A stretch of 39,410 nt of DNA from Actinomadura montaniterrae (GCF_008923365.1 NZ_WBMR01000078.1:1-39410), one strand, 5' to 3'; shown: positions 23,760-31,692, counted from the first letter of the stretch. Program-made: numbers and translations. Notes: generated by a model from the sequence alone, not told the origin.

Positions 23760-24446
23760 ATGTCTACCCCAGCGCCCAGCGCGCCTCATCCCGAGTGGTC
23801 GCTCGTCGTGCCGGTCAAGGTGCTGGCCAGGGCCAAGACCCGCATGTCCGCGGCGGCGGGGCCGCACCGCGAGGCGCTCGCCCTGGCGGTCGCCGCCGAC
23901 ACCGTCGCGGCGGCGCTGCGCTGCTCCCGCGTCCGCGATGTGATAGTGGTCACCGACGATCCCGTCCCGGCCGCGGAGCTCGCCGCGCTCGGCGCCCGGA
24001 TCGTCCCGGACGAGCCCGACGCCGGGCTGAACCCGGCCCTGATCCACGGGGCGGGACGCGGCCGCGACCTCGCACCCGGCGCGGGCGTCGGCGCGCTCTC
24101 CGCCGATCTGCCCGCTCTGCGGCCGGACGAACTCGCCGCGGTCCTCGACGCGGCGGCGCGGGCGCCCGAGGCGTTCGTCCCGGACGCGGCGGGCGTCGGC
24201 ACCACCCTCTACACGGCGCGTCCCGGCGTCCCGTTCTCCCCCGCGTTCGGCGGCGACTCCCGCACCGCGCACCGCGCGCGCGGCGCCCGCGAGCTGCTGC
24301 TGCCCGGGACCGACAGCGTCCGCCGCGACGTCGACACCCCCGACGACCTGCGCGCCGCGCTGGCCCTCGGCACCGGCCCCCGCACCGCGGCCGTCGCCGC
24401 GCTGCTCCCCGATTTCGCGCCGTCCGCCGGGCACGGCCGGGGATAG
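23760..24446 (+). CDS. cofC: 2-phospho-L-lactate/phosphoenolpyruvate guanylyltransferase
   Basis: 228 residues. Nucleotidyltransferase fold: VVPVKVLARAKTRMS at the start (substrate Lys/Arg), VIVVTDDP, LNPALIHGAG, GALSADLPALRPDEL (metal-binding Asp), FSPAFGGDSRTAHRARGA, and RRDVDTPDDL. CofC (FbiD in mycobacteria, where PEP is the preferred substrate) makes the GTP-activated compound needed for cofactor F420. Start ATG 23760 has no clear Shine-Dalgarno. The position beside gpsA and HU matches mycobacterial fbiD. Other F420 genes (fbiA, fbiB, fbiC) are not in this window. Confidence 0.9.
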   Translation: MSTPAPSAPHPEWSLVVPVKVLARAKTRMSAAAGPHREALALAVAADTVAAALRCSRVRDVIVVTDDPVPAAELAALGARIVPDEPDAGLNPALIHGAGRGRDLAPGAGVGALSADLPALRPDELAAVLDAAARAPEAFVPDAAGVGTTLYTARPGVPFSPAFGGDSRTAHRARGARELLLPGTDSVRRDVDTPDDLRAALALGTGPRTAAVAALLPDFAPSAGHGRG

Positions 24447-24455
24447 GGTTCGCGC

Positions 24456-24662
24456 ATGCAGGGGACGGTGAAGGACTTCGACGCGGCCGCGCGGACGGGG
24501 AGCGTGCTGCTGGACGACGGGACGGAGCTGCCGTTCGGTGCGGACGCGTTCGCGGCGGGGGGCCTGCGGCTGCTGCGCTTCGGGCAGCGGGTGAACCTGG
24601 CGATGGACGGCGACCGGGTCGCGGTGGTGACGCTGTCGACGTTCCCGCTGCCGGAGAGCTGA
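24456..24662 (+). CDS. small cold-shock-domain-like (OB-fold) protein
   Basis: 68 residues, ATG 24456, 9 nt after cofC and likely cotranscribed. It begins GTVKDFDAAARTGSVLLDDGTELPFGADAF and ends with GQRVNLAMDGDRVAVVTL, the strand order of a cold-shock OB-fold. However the RNA-binding motifs of CspA (KGFGFI and VFVHF) are replaced by RTGSVLL and ELPFGAD, without aromatic residues. So it is probably a relative that does not bind nucleic acid in the usual way. Function unknown. Confidence 0.75.
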   Translation: MQGTVKDFDAAARTGSVLLDDGTELPFGADAFAAGGLRLLRFGQRVNLAMDGDRVAVVTLSTFPLPES

Positions 24663-24674
24663 CGGGGCCGTGAA

Positions 24675-24722
24675 CGCGGCAGCGCCCGGGACCGTTCGTT
24701 CACGGTCCCGGGCGCTGCCGCG
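24675..24722. terminator. strong bidirectional terminator
   Basis: Perfect 21-bp stem: left arm 24675-24695 (CGCGGCAGCGCCCGGGACCGT is the sequence start to end; key core GCGCCCGGGACC), 6-nt loop, right arm 24702-24722. It lies between the convergent small OB-fold gene (stop 24662) and the HU gene (stop 24728). Confidence 0.8.
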
Positions 24723-24727
24723 CGAGG

Positions 24728-25006
24728 CTACTTCTTGCCGGCCACCAGGTTCTTGAAGTCCGCGCCGGCCTTGAACTTCGGCACGGACGTCGCGGGAACC
24801 TCGATGGTCTTGCCCGTTGCGGGGTTGCGGGCCGTACGGGCAGGCCGGTCGGCCTTCTCGAACGAACCGAACCCGGTGATCGCCACCTTGTCGCCCTTGG
24901 CGACGGCGGATTGGATCGCCTCCAGGATCGCGTCGACGGCCTCGGCTGCGGCCTTCTTGCTGCCCAGCCGGTCAGAGATGGCGTCGACCAGCTCACGCTT
25001 GTTCAT
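24728..25006 (-). CDS. hup: HU-family DNA-binding protein
   Basis: 92 residues, nucleoid-associated protein that bends DNA as a dimer. Begins MNKRELVDAISDRLG; GFGSFEKADRPARTARNPATGKTIEVPATSVPKFKAG contains the DNA-inserting arm with RNPATG. It ends at NLVAGKK, so there is no Lys/Ala-rich tail. That is notable since the HU beside leuD in Mycobacterium (HupB) and the syntenic Streptomyces HupS carry such a tail. Start ATG 25006 has GAGGAG upstream; a good promoter is at 25041-25069. Confidence 0.95.
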   Translation of the reverse strand: MNKRELVDAISDRLGSKKAAAEAVDAILEAIQSAVAKGDKVAITGFGSFEKADRPARTARNPATGKTIEVPATSVPKFKAGADFKNLVAGKK

Positions 25007-25040
25007 GGGTTACTCCTCTAGTTCCCCCCTTGCCCGAACG

Positions 25041-25069
25041 AAACTAAGGGACCCTCAGCATGGACACAA
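25041..25069 (-). promoter_or_regulatory. HU promoter
   Basis: Minus strand TTGTGT (revcomp of 25064-25069), 17-nt spacer, TAGTTT (revcomp of 25041-25046), about 35 nt before the HU start codon. Confidence 0.6.
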
Positions 25070-25164
25070 TCACCTGCACGCAAGAGTTGCCGTGTCGCTG
25101 GCGTTTTTGTCGGCCTCGCCCCCGTCTCGCCGGGTGACCGGACCGGATCCGGCCACTGCGCACG

Positions 25165-25398
25165 CTAACGGACGTCGGGCGCCTCGTGGAAATCGGCCAG
25201 GAACGCCTCCAGCCTGCGGGCGGCGAGGTCGGAGTCCCTTTTCGCCAGATCGGTGATCGCCAGGAGGTGGCGGATGAGCCGCTGGCGGGTCTGCGGCGGC
25301 AGCGGCGCCACGGCCCGGTGCGCGTCGCGCAGCTGCCGGGCGAGCCGGGTCAGCGCCGGGTCGTCCCACTGCGGTCCGGTCCACGGCACGGCGTTCAC
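25165..25398 (-). CDS. small helical hypothetical protein
   Basis: About 77 residues if started at GTG 25398 (encoded sequence begins with Met-Asn-Ala-Val-Pro-Trp), the only plausible start, with a G-rich tract upstream in a sequence with no in-frame ATG. The open frame itself runs further up to 25647 but the extra part is Ser/Arg/Thr-rich and looks non-coding. The body is amphipathic helix (LARQLRDAHRAVAPLPPQTRQRL, AITDLAKRDSDLAARRLEAFLADFHEA). No domain recognised. It lies between HU and leuD on the same strand. Expression is not certain. Confidence 0.5.
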   Translation of the reverse strand: MNAVPWTGPQWDDPALTRLARQLRDAHRAVAPLPPQTRQRLIRHLLAITDLAKRDSDLAARRLEAFLADFHEAPDVR

Positions 25399-25561
25399 AA
25401 AAGCCCCCCATTGCTCGGGCGTCCTCGTCCCCTGAGAGGAATTCTCCCGCGCGAGGCTACGCGACCCGGCCCCCGGGGTCCGCCAACCCCGGCAGGTCGA
25501 GCTCGGCCCGCTCACGGGGAGGCACGCGGAGCGAGTGCAGCGAGCGGAGCGGGCATGCCCG
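25399..25561. other. non-coding gap before the leuD terminator
   Basis: GC-rich intergenic sequence with repeated GCGAG/GAGCG units (about 25530-25552) but no ORF with a ribosome binding site that I would support. The leuCD terminator follows directly. Confidence 0.4.
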
Positions 25562-25612
25562 ACGACGGACAGGCTGTTTCCCCGCTGAGCGGGGAAACAG
25601 CCTGTCCGTCGT
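25562..25612 (-). terminator. leuCD terminator
   Basis: Perfect 24-bp stem, left arm 25562-25585 and right arm 25589-25612, 3-nt loop TGA; core GGCTGTTTCCCCGC / GCGGGGAAACAGCC. It lies 31 nt past the leuD stop codon. One of the longest perfect hairpins in the window. Confidence 0.8.
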
Positions 25613-25643
25613 GACGGGGGTTCCAGGGGGTCGTCCCCCTGGG

Positions 25644-26231
25644 TCACACGGTTACCGGGAGCCAGGCGGGGCGGGCGGCCTCGTAGTCGTTGATGGCGTC
25701 GCCGTGGCGGAGGGTCAGGCCGATGTCGTCCAGGCCCTCCATGAGCCGCCAGCGGGTGTAGTCGTCGATCTCGAAGGACGCCGTGTCGGCGCCCCAGCGG
25801 ACCTCGCGCTTCTCCAGGTCGACGGTGATCTCGAGGGCGGGGTCCTTTTCGGCGGCGCTCTGCAGGGCCTCGACCTGCGCGTCGGTCAGCACGACCGGCA
25901 GCAGCCCCATCTTGGTCGAGTTGTTGCGGAAGATGTCGCCGAACCGCGGCGCGATCACGACGCGGAACCCGTACTGCTGCAGGGCCCAGACGGCGTGCTC
26001 GCGGGACGAGCCGGTGCCGAAGTCGGGGCCGGCGACGAGGATGCCGGCGCCCGCGTACTGCGGCTGGTTCAGCACGAAGTCCGGGTCCTCGCGCCAGGCG
26101 GAGAACAGGCCCTTGTCGAATCCGGTGCGGCTGACCTGCTTGAGCCAGACGGCCGGGATGATCTGGTCGGTGTCGACGTTGCTGCGCCGCAGCGGGACGG
26201 CGCGCCCGGTGTAGGTGGTGAAGGCTTCCAT
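25644..26231 (-). CDS. leuD: 3-isopropylmalate dehydratase small subunit
   Basis: 195 residues. LeuD forms the swivelling small subunit of isopropylmalate isomerase for leucine synthesis with LeuC. Motifs: RSNVDTDQIIPAVWLK, GPDFGTGSSREHAVWAL, VVIAPRFGDIFRNNSTKMGLLPV. ATG 26231 starts 10 nt after the leuC stop, so the two are one transcript. A 24-bp hairpin terminator follows. Normal length. Confidence 0.96.
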   Translation of the reverse strand: MEAFTTYTGRAVPLRRSNVDTDQIIPAVWLKQVSRTGFDKGLFSAWREDPDFVLNQPQYAGAGILVAGPDFGTGSSREHAVWALQQYGFRVVIAPRFGDIFRNNSTKMGLLPVVLTDAQVEALQSAAEKDPALEITVDLEKREVRWGADTASFEIDDYTRWRLMEGLDDIGLTLRHGDAINDYEAARPAWLPVTV

Positions 26232-26241
26232 CGGTCGCTCC

Positions 26242-27639
26242 TTACAGGTCGGCGGGGGCGGCCAGGCGGCCGGTGACGGCGGTGGCGGCGGCGACGGCGG
26301 GCGACACCAGGTGGGTGCGGCCGCCGGGGCCCTGCCGGCCCTCGAAGTTGCGGTTGGACGTGGAGGCGCTGCGCTCGCCCGGGGTGAGCTTGTCGGGGTT
26401 CATCGCCAGGCACATCGAGCAGCCGGCCTCGCGCCATTCGGCGCCGGAGGCGGAGATGACCTTGTCGAGGCCCTCCTGCTCGGCCTGCTGCTTGACCTTC
26501 ATGGAGCCGGGGACGACCAGCATCCGGACGCCGTCGGCGACCTTGCGCCCCTCCAGCACGCCCGCGACGGCGCGCAGGTCCTCGATGCGGCCGTTGGTGC
26601 AGGAGCCGACGAAGACGGTGTCGACCTTGATGTCACGCAGCGGGGTCCCGGCGGTGAGGCCCATGTACTCCAGGGCCCGCTCGGCGTTCTGCCGCTTGAC
26701 GGGGTCGTCGATGGACGCGGGGTCCGGCACGGACTCGGCGAGCGGCAGGCCCTGGCCGGGGTTGGTGCCCCAGGTGACGAACGGGGTCAGCTCGGCCGCG
26801 TCGATCACGACCTCCTTGTCGAAGACCGCGTCGTCGTCGGTGCGCAGGGACGTCCAGTACTCGACGGCCTTGTCCCAGTCCTCGCCCTGCGGGGCGTTGG
26901 GGCGGCCCTTGAGGTAGGCGAACGTGGTCTCGTCCGGGGCGATCATCCCGGCGCGGGCGCCGGCCTCGATGGACATGTTGCAGACCGTCATGCGGCCTTC
27001 CATCGACAGCGACCGGACGGCCTCGCCGCGGTACTCGATGATGTGGCCCTGGCCGCCGCCGGTGCCGATCTTCGCGATGATCGCGAGGATCAGGTCCTTG
27101 GCGGTGACGCCCTCGGGCAGCGCGCCGTTCACGGTGACGGCCATCGTCTTCGGCTGGATCTGCGGCAGCGTCTGCGTGGCGAGGACGTGCTCGACCTCGC
27201 TGGTGCCGATGCCGAACGCGAGCGCGCCGAACGCGCCGTGCGTGGAGGTGTGCGAGTCGCCGCAGACCACGGTCATGCCGGGCTGGGTCAGGCCGAGCTG
27301 CGGGCCGATGACGTGCACGATGCCCTGGCCGTCGTCGCCCATCGGGTGCAGCCGGACGCCGAAGTCGGAGCAGTTCTTGCGGAGCGTCTCGACCTGGGTG
27401 CGCGACACCGGGTCGGCGATCGGCTTGAGCAGGTCCGTGGTCGGGACGTTGTGGTCCTCGGTGGCGATCGTCAGGTCGGGGCGGCGCACCTGGCGGCCGG
27501 CCATCCGCAGCCCGTCGAACGCCTGGGGGCTGGTGACCTCGTGGACCAGGTGCAGGTCGATGTAGAGGAGGTCGGGCTCACCCTCGGCACGCCGTACGAC
27601 GTGCGCGTCGTACACCTTCTCGGCCAATGTACGGCCCAT
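26242..27639 (-). CDS. leuC: 3-isopropylmalate dehydratase large subunit
   Basis: 465 residues, aconitase-family enzyme with a 4Fe-4S cluster. LHLVHEVTSPQAF, TEDHNVPT, VCGDSHTSTHGAFGALAFGIGTSEVEHVLATQ, and cluster cysteines in FVGSCTNGR and GCSMCLAMNPD. I chose ATG 27639 (begins MGRTLAEKVYDAH) because GGTGAGGTGG lies upstream; ATG 27660 has no site. The frame is open far upstream, but that is GC-rich shadow. It diverges from an IclR regulator (ndgR-like), the known regulator of leucine genes in Streptomyces, and a leader hairpin (27667-27686) lies in its 5' region. Confidence 0.95.
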   Translation of the reverse strand: MGRTLAEKVYDAHVVRRAEGEPDLLYIDLHLVHEVTSPQAFDGLRMAGRQVRRPDLTIATEDHNVPTTDLLKPIADPVSRTQVETLRKNCSDFGVRLHPMGDDGQGIVHVIGPQLGLTQPGMTVVCGDSHTSTHGAFGALAFGIGTSEVEHVLATQTLPQIQPKTMAVTVNGALPEGVTAKDLILAIIAKIGTGGGQGHIIEYRGEAVRSLSMEGRMTVCNMSIEAGARAGMIAPDETTFAYLKGRPNAPQGEDWDKAVEYWTSLRTDDDAVFDKEVVIDAAELTPFVTWGTNPGQGLPLAESVPDPASIDDPVKRQNAERALEYMGLTAGTPLRDIKVDTVFVGSCTNGRIEDLRAVAGVLEGRKVADGVRMLVVPGSMKVKQQAEQEGLDKVISASGAEWREAGCSMCLAMNPDKLTPGERSASTSNRNFEGRQGPGGRTHLVSPAVAAATAVTGRLAAPADL

Positions 27640-27666
27640 CACACCCACCTCACCTGTCATGATCGT

Positions 27667-27686
27667 GCGGCGCACCGTCGCGCCGC
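27667..27686 (-). promoter_or_regulatory. leader hairpin upstream of leuC
   Basis: GCGGCGC (27667-27673), 6-nt loop, GCGCCGC (27680-27686), within the 99-bp gap between leuC and the divergent IclR gene. It may be part of the leuC leader RNA. No leader peptide rich in leucine was found. Confidence 0.4.
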
Positions 27687-27703
27687 GGGTCCGGTCGCCT
27701 GAT

Positions 27704-27732
27704 TTGCATCTCAAATTACGAGACGGCAATAT
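27704..27732 (+). promoter_or_regulatory. IclR gene promoter with overlapping palindrome
   Basis: TTGCAT (27704-27709), 17-nt spacer, CAATAT (27727-27732), 6 nt before ATG 27739, so the mRNA is probably leaderless. The spacer holds an imperfect dyad TTGCATCTC ... GAGACGGCAA centred on AAATTAC, in an AT-rich island; a likely IclR operator that would also face leuC. Confidence 0.6.
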
Positions 27733-27738
27733 CAAGAC

Positions 27739-28452
27739 ATGGACAACTCTAGCGGAGTCGGCGTACTTGACAAAGCGGTTCTCGTGCTGAACGCGCTCGA
27801 GGCCGGTCCCGCCTCGCTCGCGCAGCTCGTGCAGACCACCGGCCTCGCCCGCCCCACGGCCCACCGGCTCGCCGTCGCGCTGGAGCACCACCGCCTCGTC
27901 CACCGCGACACCCAGGGCCGGTTCATCCTCGGCCCGCGGCTCGCCGAGCTCGCCGTCGCCGCCGGCGAGGACCGCCTGCTCGCCATCGCGCAGCCCGTCC
28001 TCGCCCAGCTCCGCGACCACACCGGCGAGAGCGCCTCCCTGTTCCGCCGCCAGGGCGACGTCCGCGTCTGCGTCGCCGCCGCCGAGCGCACCAGCGGCCT
28101 GCGCGACACCATCCCCGTCGGCGCCGCCCTGCCGATGAGCGCCGGGTCCGCCGCCCAGATCCTGCTGGCCTGGGAGGAGCCCGACCGGATGCACCGCGGC
28201 CTGCGCGGCGCCAAGTTCGAGGCGACCACCCTCGCCTCCGTCCGCCGCCGCGGCTGGGCGCAGTCCGTCGGCGAGCGCGAGCAGGGCGTCGGCTCCGTCT
28301 CCGCCCCGATCCGCGGCGCCGGCGGCCGCGTCATCGCCGCCGTCTCCGTCTCCGGCCCCCTCGAACGCCTCACCCGCTCCCCCGGCCGCCTGCACGCCGC
28401 CCCCGTCGTCGCCGCCGCCGAGAAGATCAGCGAGGGCATGCGCCGCAGCTGA
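27739..28452 (+). CDS. ndgR: IclR-family transcriptional regulator (NdgR-like)
   Basis: 237 residues. N-terminal winged helix: GVLDKAVLVLNALEAGPASLAQLVQTTGLARPTAHRLAVALEHHRLV, then the IclR effector domain with SASLFRRQGDVRVCVAAAERTSGLRDTIPVG, LPMSAGSAAQILLAW and GVGSVSAPIRGAGGRVIAAVSVSG. In Streptomyces the gene at this place is ndgR, which controls leuCD and amino-acid-dependent growth; the mycobacterial counterpart is the IclR gene beside leuC. The identity is by synteny and family. Probably leaderless and autoregulated. Confidence 0.9.
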   Translation: MDNSSGVGVLDKAVLVLNALEAGPASLAQLVQTTGLARPTAHRLAVALEHHRLVHRDTQGRFILGPRLAELAVAAGEDRLLAIAQPVLAQLRDHTGESASLFRRQGDVRVCVAAAERTSGLRDTIPVGAALPMSAGSAAQILLAWEEPDRMHRGLRGAKFEATTLASVRRRGWAQSVGEREQGVGSVSAPIRGAGGRVIAAVSVSGPLERLTRSPGRLHAAPVVAAAEKISEGMRRS

Positions 28453-28460
28453 CCGGAGGA

Positions 28461-29078
28461 TCAGGCTCTGGGGCGGAGGGTCGCCAGGAGCTCGTCTATG
28501 TGGGCCCGGAAGAGGGCGGGCATGTCGATGGCGTCCGGGTCGAGGAGCCATTGGGTCTGCAGGCCGTCCATGAGGGCGATGATGCGGGCGGCGGTGGCGT
28601 CGGCGTCGAGGCCGGGGCGCACCTCGCCCGCCCCGGCGGCGCGGCGGAGGGCGTCGGCGACCCACGCGCGCAGGCGCTCGTAGCGGGCGCGGGCCCAGTC
28701 CTGGGCGGGGTGGTCGGCGGTGACGGCCTCGCTCGTCAGGACCACGAAGAGCCGGACGAGCTCCGGCGTGCGGCTGTTGTGCTCGACGACCCGGACCAGG
28801 GCCGTCAGCAGGTCGAGGCCGCCGGCCGCCTCGTCGGCGAAGAACCGCTCCATGTCGCGCTGGTCGCGCAGTTCGAGGACGGCGACGAGCAGCTGCTCCT
28901 TGGTGCGGAAATGGTGGAGCAGGCCGGGCTGGGAGAGCCCGGCGCGTTCGGCGACGCGGGCCAGCGACGTGCCACGGTAGCCGTGTTCGGCGAACTCCTG
29001 GGTCGCGATGTGCAGGATGCGCTCGCGCCGGGCGTCGCCCGAGGCGTAGCCGCGCCGCCGATCCGTGCTGGTCCTCAC
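28461..29078 (-). CDS. TetR-family transcriptional regulator
   Basis: 205 residues. DNA-binding region RRERILHIATQEFAEHGYRGTSLARVAERAGLSQPGLLHHFRTKEQLLVAVLELRD (about 18-72), then a helical ligand domain (TetR_C-type, MDGLQTQWLLDPDAID). It diverges from the GH3 beta-glucosidase gene; the 112-bp gap holds the perfect 16-bp palindrome at 29127-29142. It therefore probably represses both genes until a sugar or glycoside-derived signal arrives. The ATG at 29078 lacks a clear Shine-Dalgarno. Confidence 0.9.
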   Translation of the reverse strand: MRTSTDRRRGYASGDARRERILHIATQEFAEHGYRGTSLARVAERAGLSQPGLLHHFRTKEQLLVAVLELRDQRDMERFFADEAAGGLDLLTALVRVVEHNSRTPELVRLFVVLTSEAVTADHPAQDWARARYERLRAWVADALRRAAGAGEVRPGLDADATAARIIALMDGLQTQWLLDPDAIDMPALFRAHIDELLATLRPRA

Positions 29079-29126
29079 GGCACCTCACTCTACGCAGAAC
29101 CGAAGATAACGTACAAGTAACAAACC

Positions 29127-29142
29127 TACCGAGTACTCGGTA
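29127..29142. promoter_or_regulatory. TetR operator palindrome
   Basis: TACCGAGTACTCGGTA, a perfect 16-bp palindrome about 10 bp upstream of a TAGGGT -10-like hexamer (29151-29156) of the beta-glucosidase gene, and inside the divergent tetR promoter region. Confidence 0.7.
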
Positions 29143-29190
29143 TCGGGAAATAGGGTGGGCGGCGTCCGGAGACGTCCTGGAGGAGGTTCG

Positions 29191-31524
29191 ATGTCCGTCG
29201 ACGAGGCCCGCCTGCGCAAGCGGCTCGCACAGCTGACGCTCGAGGAGAAGGTCCACCTGCTGAGCGGGGCCGACTTCTGGTCGCTGCGGCCGATCCCGGG
29301 GATCGGGCTGCGGAAGGTGGTGCTGTCGGACGGCCCGAGCGGCATCCGCGGCACCGCGTGGGACGAGCGGAGCACGAGCCTGCTGTTCCCCAGCCCGACG
29401 GCGCTGGCCGCGACGTGGGACCCGGACCTGGCCGAGCGGGTGGGCCGGCTGAACGGCGCCCAGGCCAGGGACAAGGGCGTGCACGTCCAGCTCGCGCCGA
29501 CGATCAACCTGCACCGGACGCCGCTGGGCGGCCGGCATTTCGAGAACTACTCCGAGGACCCGCTGCTCACCGCCCGGATCGGCGTCGGGTTCGTGACGGG
29601 CGTGCAGTCGGCCGGGGTCGCGGCGACGGTGAAGCACTTCGTCGGCAACGACTCCGAGACCGCCCGGATGTCGTACGACGCCCGGATCGACGACGCGACC
29701 CTGGACGCGGTGTACATGCGCCCGTTCGAGGACGCGGTGAAGGCGGGCGCCTGGGCGGTGATGGCCGCCTACAACCGGGTGAACGGCACGACGATGACGG
29801 AGAACCACGCGCTGCTGACCGGTGTGCTGAAGGAGCGCTGGGGGTTCGACGGCGTGCTGATGTCGGACTGGACGGCGATCCGGTCGACCGCGGCGAGCGC
29901 CAACGCGGGCATGGACCTGGAGATGCCGGGGATGCCCGGCAACGCGTGGCGGGACAAGCTGGTCGCGGCCGTCCGGGACGGCGAGGTCGCCGAGGACCTG
30001 GTCGACGACAAGGTGCTGCGGATCCTGCGGCTGGCCGCGCGGGTCGGCGCGCTGGAGGGGTTCCCCGAGCCGGCGCCGGTGACGACGCCCGCCGACGCGC
30101 CCGCCCAGTTGCGCGCGTTCGCGGCGCGGGCGTGCGTGCTGCTGCGCAACGAGGGCGGTGCGCTCCCGCTGAACGTGCCGCGCAGGCTGGCGCTGATCGG
30201 CCCGAACGCGGTGCGGTTCAGCGCGCAGGGCGGAGGCAGCGCGCACGTGAACCCCGAGCACGTCGTGTCGCCGGTGGACGGTCTGCGGCGCGCGCTCGGC
30301 GCGGACACCGAGCTGACCGTGCACGCGGGCGTGTACCCGCACGAGCGGCTGGCGGCGCTGCCGCTGGACATGACCACGGACCCGGAGACGGGCAAGCCGG
30401 GGGTGCGGCTGGAGTTCATCGACGCGGACGGCGCCATCCTCGACTCCGAGCACCGCGAGGCGGCCCGGTTCATGTTCTTCGAGGGCGTGCCGGAGGGGAC
30501 GGCGCAGATCGTCGTGCGCGCGCGGGTGACGCCGGCGGCGGACGGCGTGCACACGTTCGCGGTCGCGGGCGTCGGCGAGTACGACGTGCGGGTCGCGGAC
30601 ACCACGGCGACGGTGAACCTGGCCCTGGACGGCGGCGACCCGGTCGAGGCGATGATGCGCCCGCCGGAGCACCGCGTCGAGGTGGAGCTCGCCGCCGGGC
30701 GGGCGGTCCCGGTGGAGCTGCGGCGCGCCTACCGGCCGGGGTCGTTCCTGACCGCGTTCGGCATCGGGTACCACGAGCCGCACCTCCCCGAGGACGAGGA
30801 GCTGGCGGCGGCGGTCGAGGCCGCTCGCGCCGCCGACGCCGCGGTCGTGATCGTCGGCACCAACGACGACGTGGAGAGCGAGGGCTTCGACCGGACGACG
30901 CTCGCGCTGCCCGGCCGCCAGGACGAGCTGGTCTCGGCCGTCGCCGCCGCGAACCCGCGCACGGTCGTGGTGGTGAACGCGGGCGCGCCCGTGCTGATGC
31001 CGTGGCGGGACGAGGTCGCGGCGGTGCTGTGGGCGTGGCTGCCCGGCCAGGAGGGCGGCGACGCGATCGCCGACGTCCTCACCGGCGCGGCCGAGCCGGG
31101 CGGGCGGCTGCCGACGACGTTCCCGGTGTCGGAGGACGGGATCCTGTCGCCGGTCCCCGGCGAGGACGGGTCGCTGCCGTACGCGGAGGGCGCCGCGATC
31201 GGCTACCTGCACTACGCGCCCGAGCAGGTCGCGTACCCGTTCGGGCACGGCCTGGGGTACACGGGCTGGGAGTACGAGTCGCTGGCGGTGTCGGGCGGGA
31301 CGGCTGAGGTGACCGTCCGCAACACCGGCGAGCGGCCGGGCCGCGAGGTCGTGCAGTGCTACGCCTCGTCGGACGCGCTGCCGCTCCGGCTGGCCGGGTT
31401 CGCGGTCGCGGAGGCCGCGGCGGGCGAGCGGGTGACCGTCCGGGTCCCGCTGGACGAGCGGCTGCCCGGCGGGTGCGCGGTGCGCGCCGGGCGGTCGATC
31501 GCCGATCTGCGGCTGACCGCCTGA
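29191..31524 (+). CDS. glycoside hydrolase family 3 beta-glucosidase
   Basis: 777 residues, no signal peptide, so cytoplasmic. Starts at ATG 29191 with GGAGGAGG upstream. GH3 N-terminal TIM barrel: LSDGPSGIRG, PTINLHRTPLGGRHFENYSEDP, VKHFVGNDSE, nucleophile Asp in VLMSDWTA. The second domain includes GGGSAHVNPEHVVSPVDGL and DDVESEGFDRTTLALPGRQDEL (acid/base region); a PA14-like insert (about residues 400-520, EGVPEGTAQIVVRARVTPAADGVHTFAVAGVGEY) separates them. A short fibronectin-III-like tail ends the protein (GGTAEVTVRNTGERPGREVVQCY). Likely cleaves imported beta-glucosides or oligosaccharides. Controlled by the divergent TetR. Confidence 0.93.
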   Translation: MSVDEARLRKRLAQLTLEEKVHLLSGADFWSLRPIPGIGLRKVVLSDGPSGIRGTAWDERSTSLLFPSPTALAATWDPDLAERVGRLNGAQARDKGVHVQLAPTINLHRTPLGGRHFENYSEDPLLTARIGVGFVTGVQSAGVAATVKHFVGNDSETARMSYDARIDDATLDAVYMRPFEDAVKAGAWAVMAAYNRVNGTTMTENHALLTGVLKERWGFDGVLMSDWTAIRSTAASANAGMDLEMPGMPGNAWRDKLVAAVRDGEVAEDLVDDKVLRILRLAARVGALEGFPEPAPVTTPADAPAQLRAFAARACVLLRNEGGALPLNVPRRLALIGPNAVRFSAQGGGSAHVNPEHVVSPVDGLRRALGADTELTVHAGVYPHERLAALPLDMTTDPETGKPGVRLEFIDADGAILDSEHREAARFMFFEGVPEGTAQIVVRARVTPAADGVHTFAVAGVGEYDVRVADTTATVNLALDGGDPVEAMMRPPEHRVEVELAAGRAVPVELRRAYRPGSFLTAFGIGYHEPHLPEDEELAAAVEAARAADAAVVIVGTNDDVESEGFDRTTLALPGRQDELVSAVAAANPRTVVVVNAGAPVLMPWRDEVAAVLWAWLPGQEGGDAIADVLTGAAEPGGRLPTTFPVSEDGILSPVPGEDGSLPYAEGAAIGYLHYAPEQVAYPFGHGLGYTGWEYESLAVSGGTAEVTVRNTGERPGREVVQCYASSDALPLRLAGFAVAEAAAGERVTVRVPLDERLPGGCAVRAGRSIADLRLTA

Positions 31525-31539
31525 CGCCCGGGACCGGGC

Positions 31540-31580
31540 CGCGCCGGGCCGTTCGGGGGCGCCCGGCACGGCCCGGCGCG
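31540..31580 (+). terminator. beta-glucosidase terminator
   Basis: Perfect 13-bp stem CGCGCCGGGCCGT (31540-31552) / ACGGCCCGGCGCG (31568-31580), 15 nt after the stop codon. The rest of this 194-bp gap holds the MerR promoter region. Confidence 0.7.
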
Positions 31581-31692
31581 TCCCCGTGCGGCGCGCGACC
31601 GTCCGGCGGGGTCCGGGCAGGTCAGACAAAGCACCGCATCTCGGGCCACCTTTGACGAGTGCCGGTATCGGCCCGCACGCGCTGGATAGCGT

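Noticed and set aside
25070..25411. Minus-strand ORF starting with ATG at 25411 overlapping the small helical protein
   Set aside because: Arg/Ala/Pro-rich, runs over the HU promoter region. The frame at 25165-25398 has a more protein-like composition, though I hold it with only moderate confidence.
25530..25560. CRISPR-like or phage attachment repeats
   Set aside because: The GAGCG/GCGAG repetition is short and irregular, with no spacers, and no cas or integrase gene is in the window.
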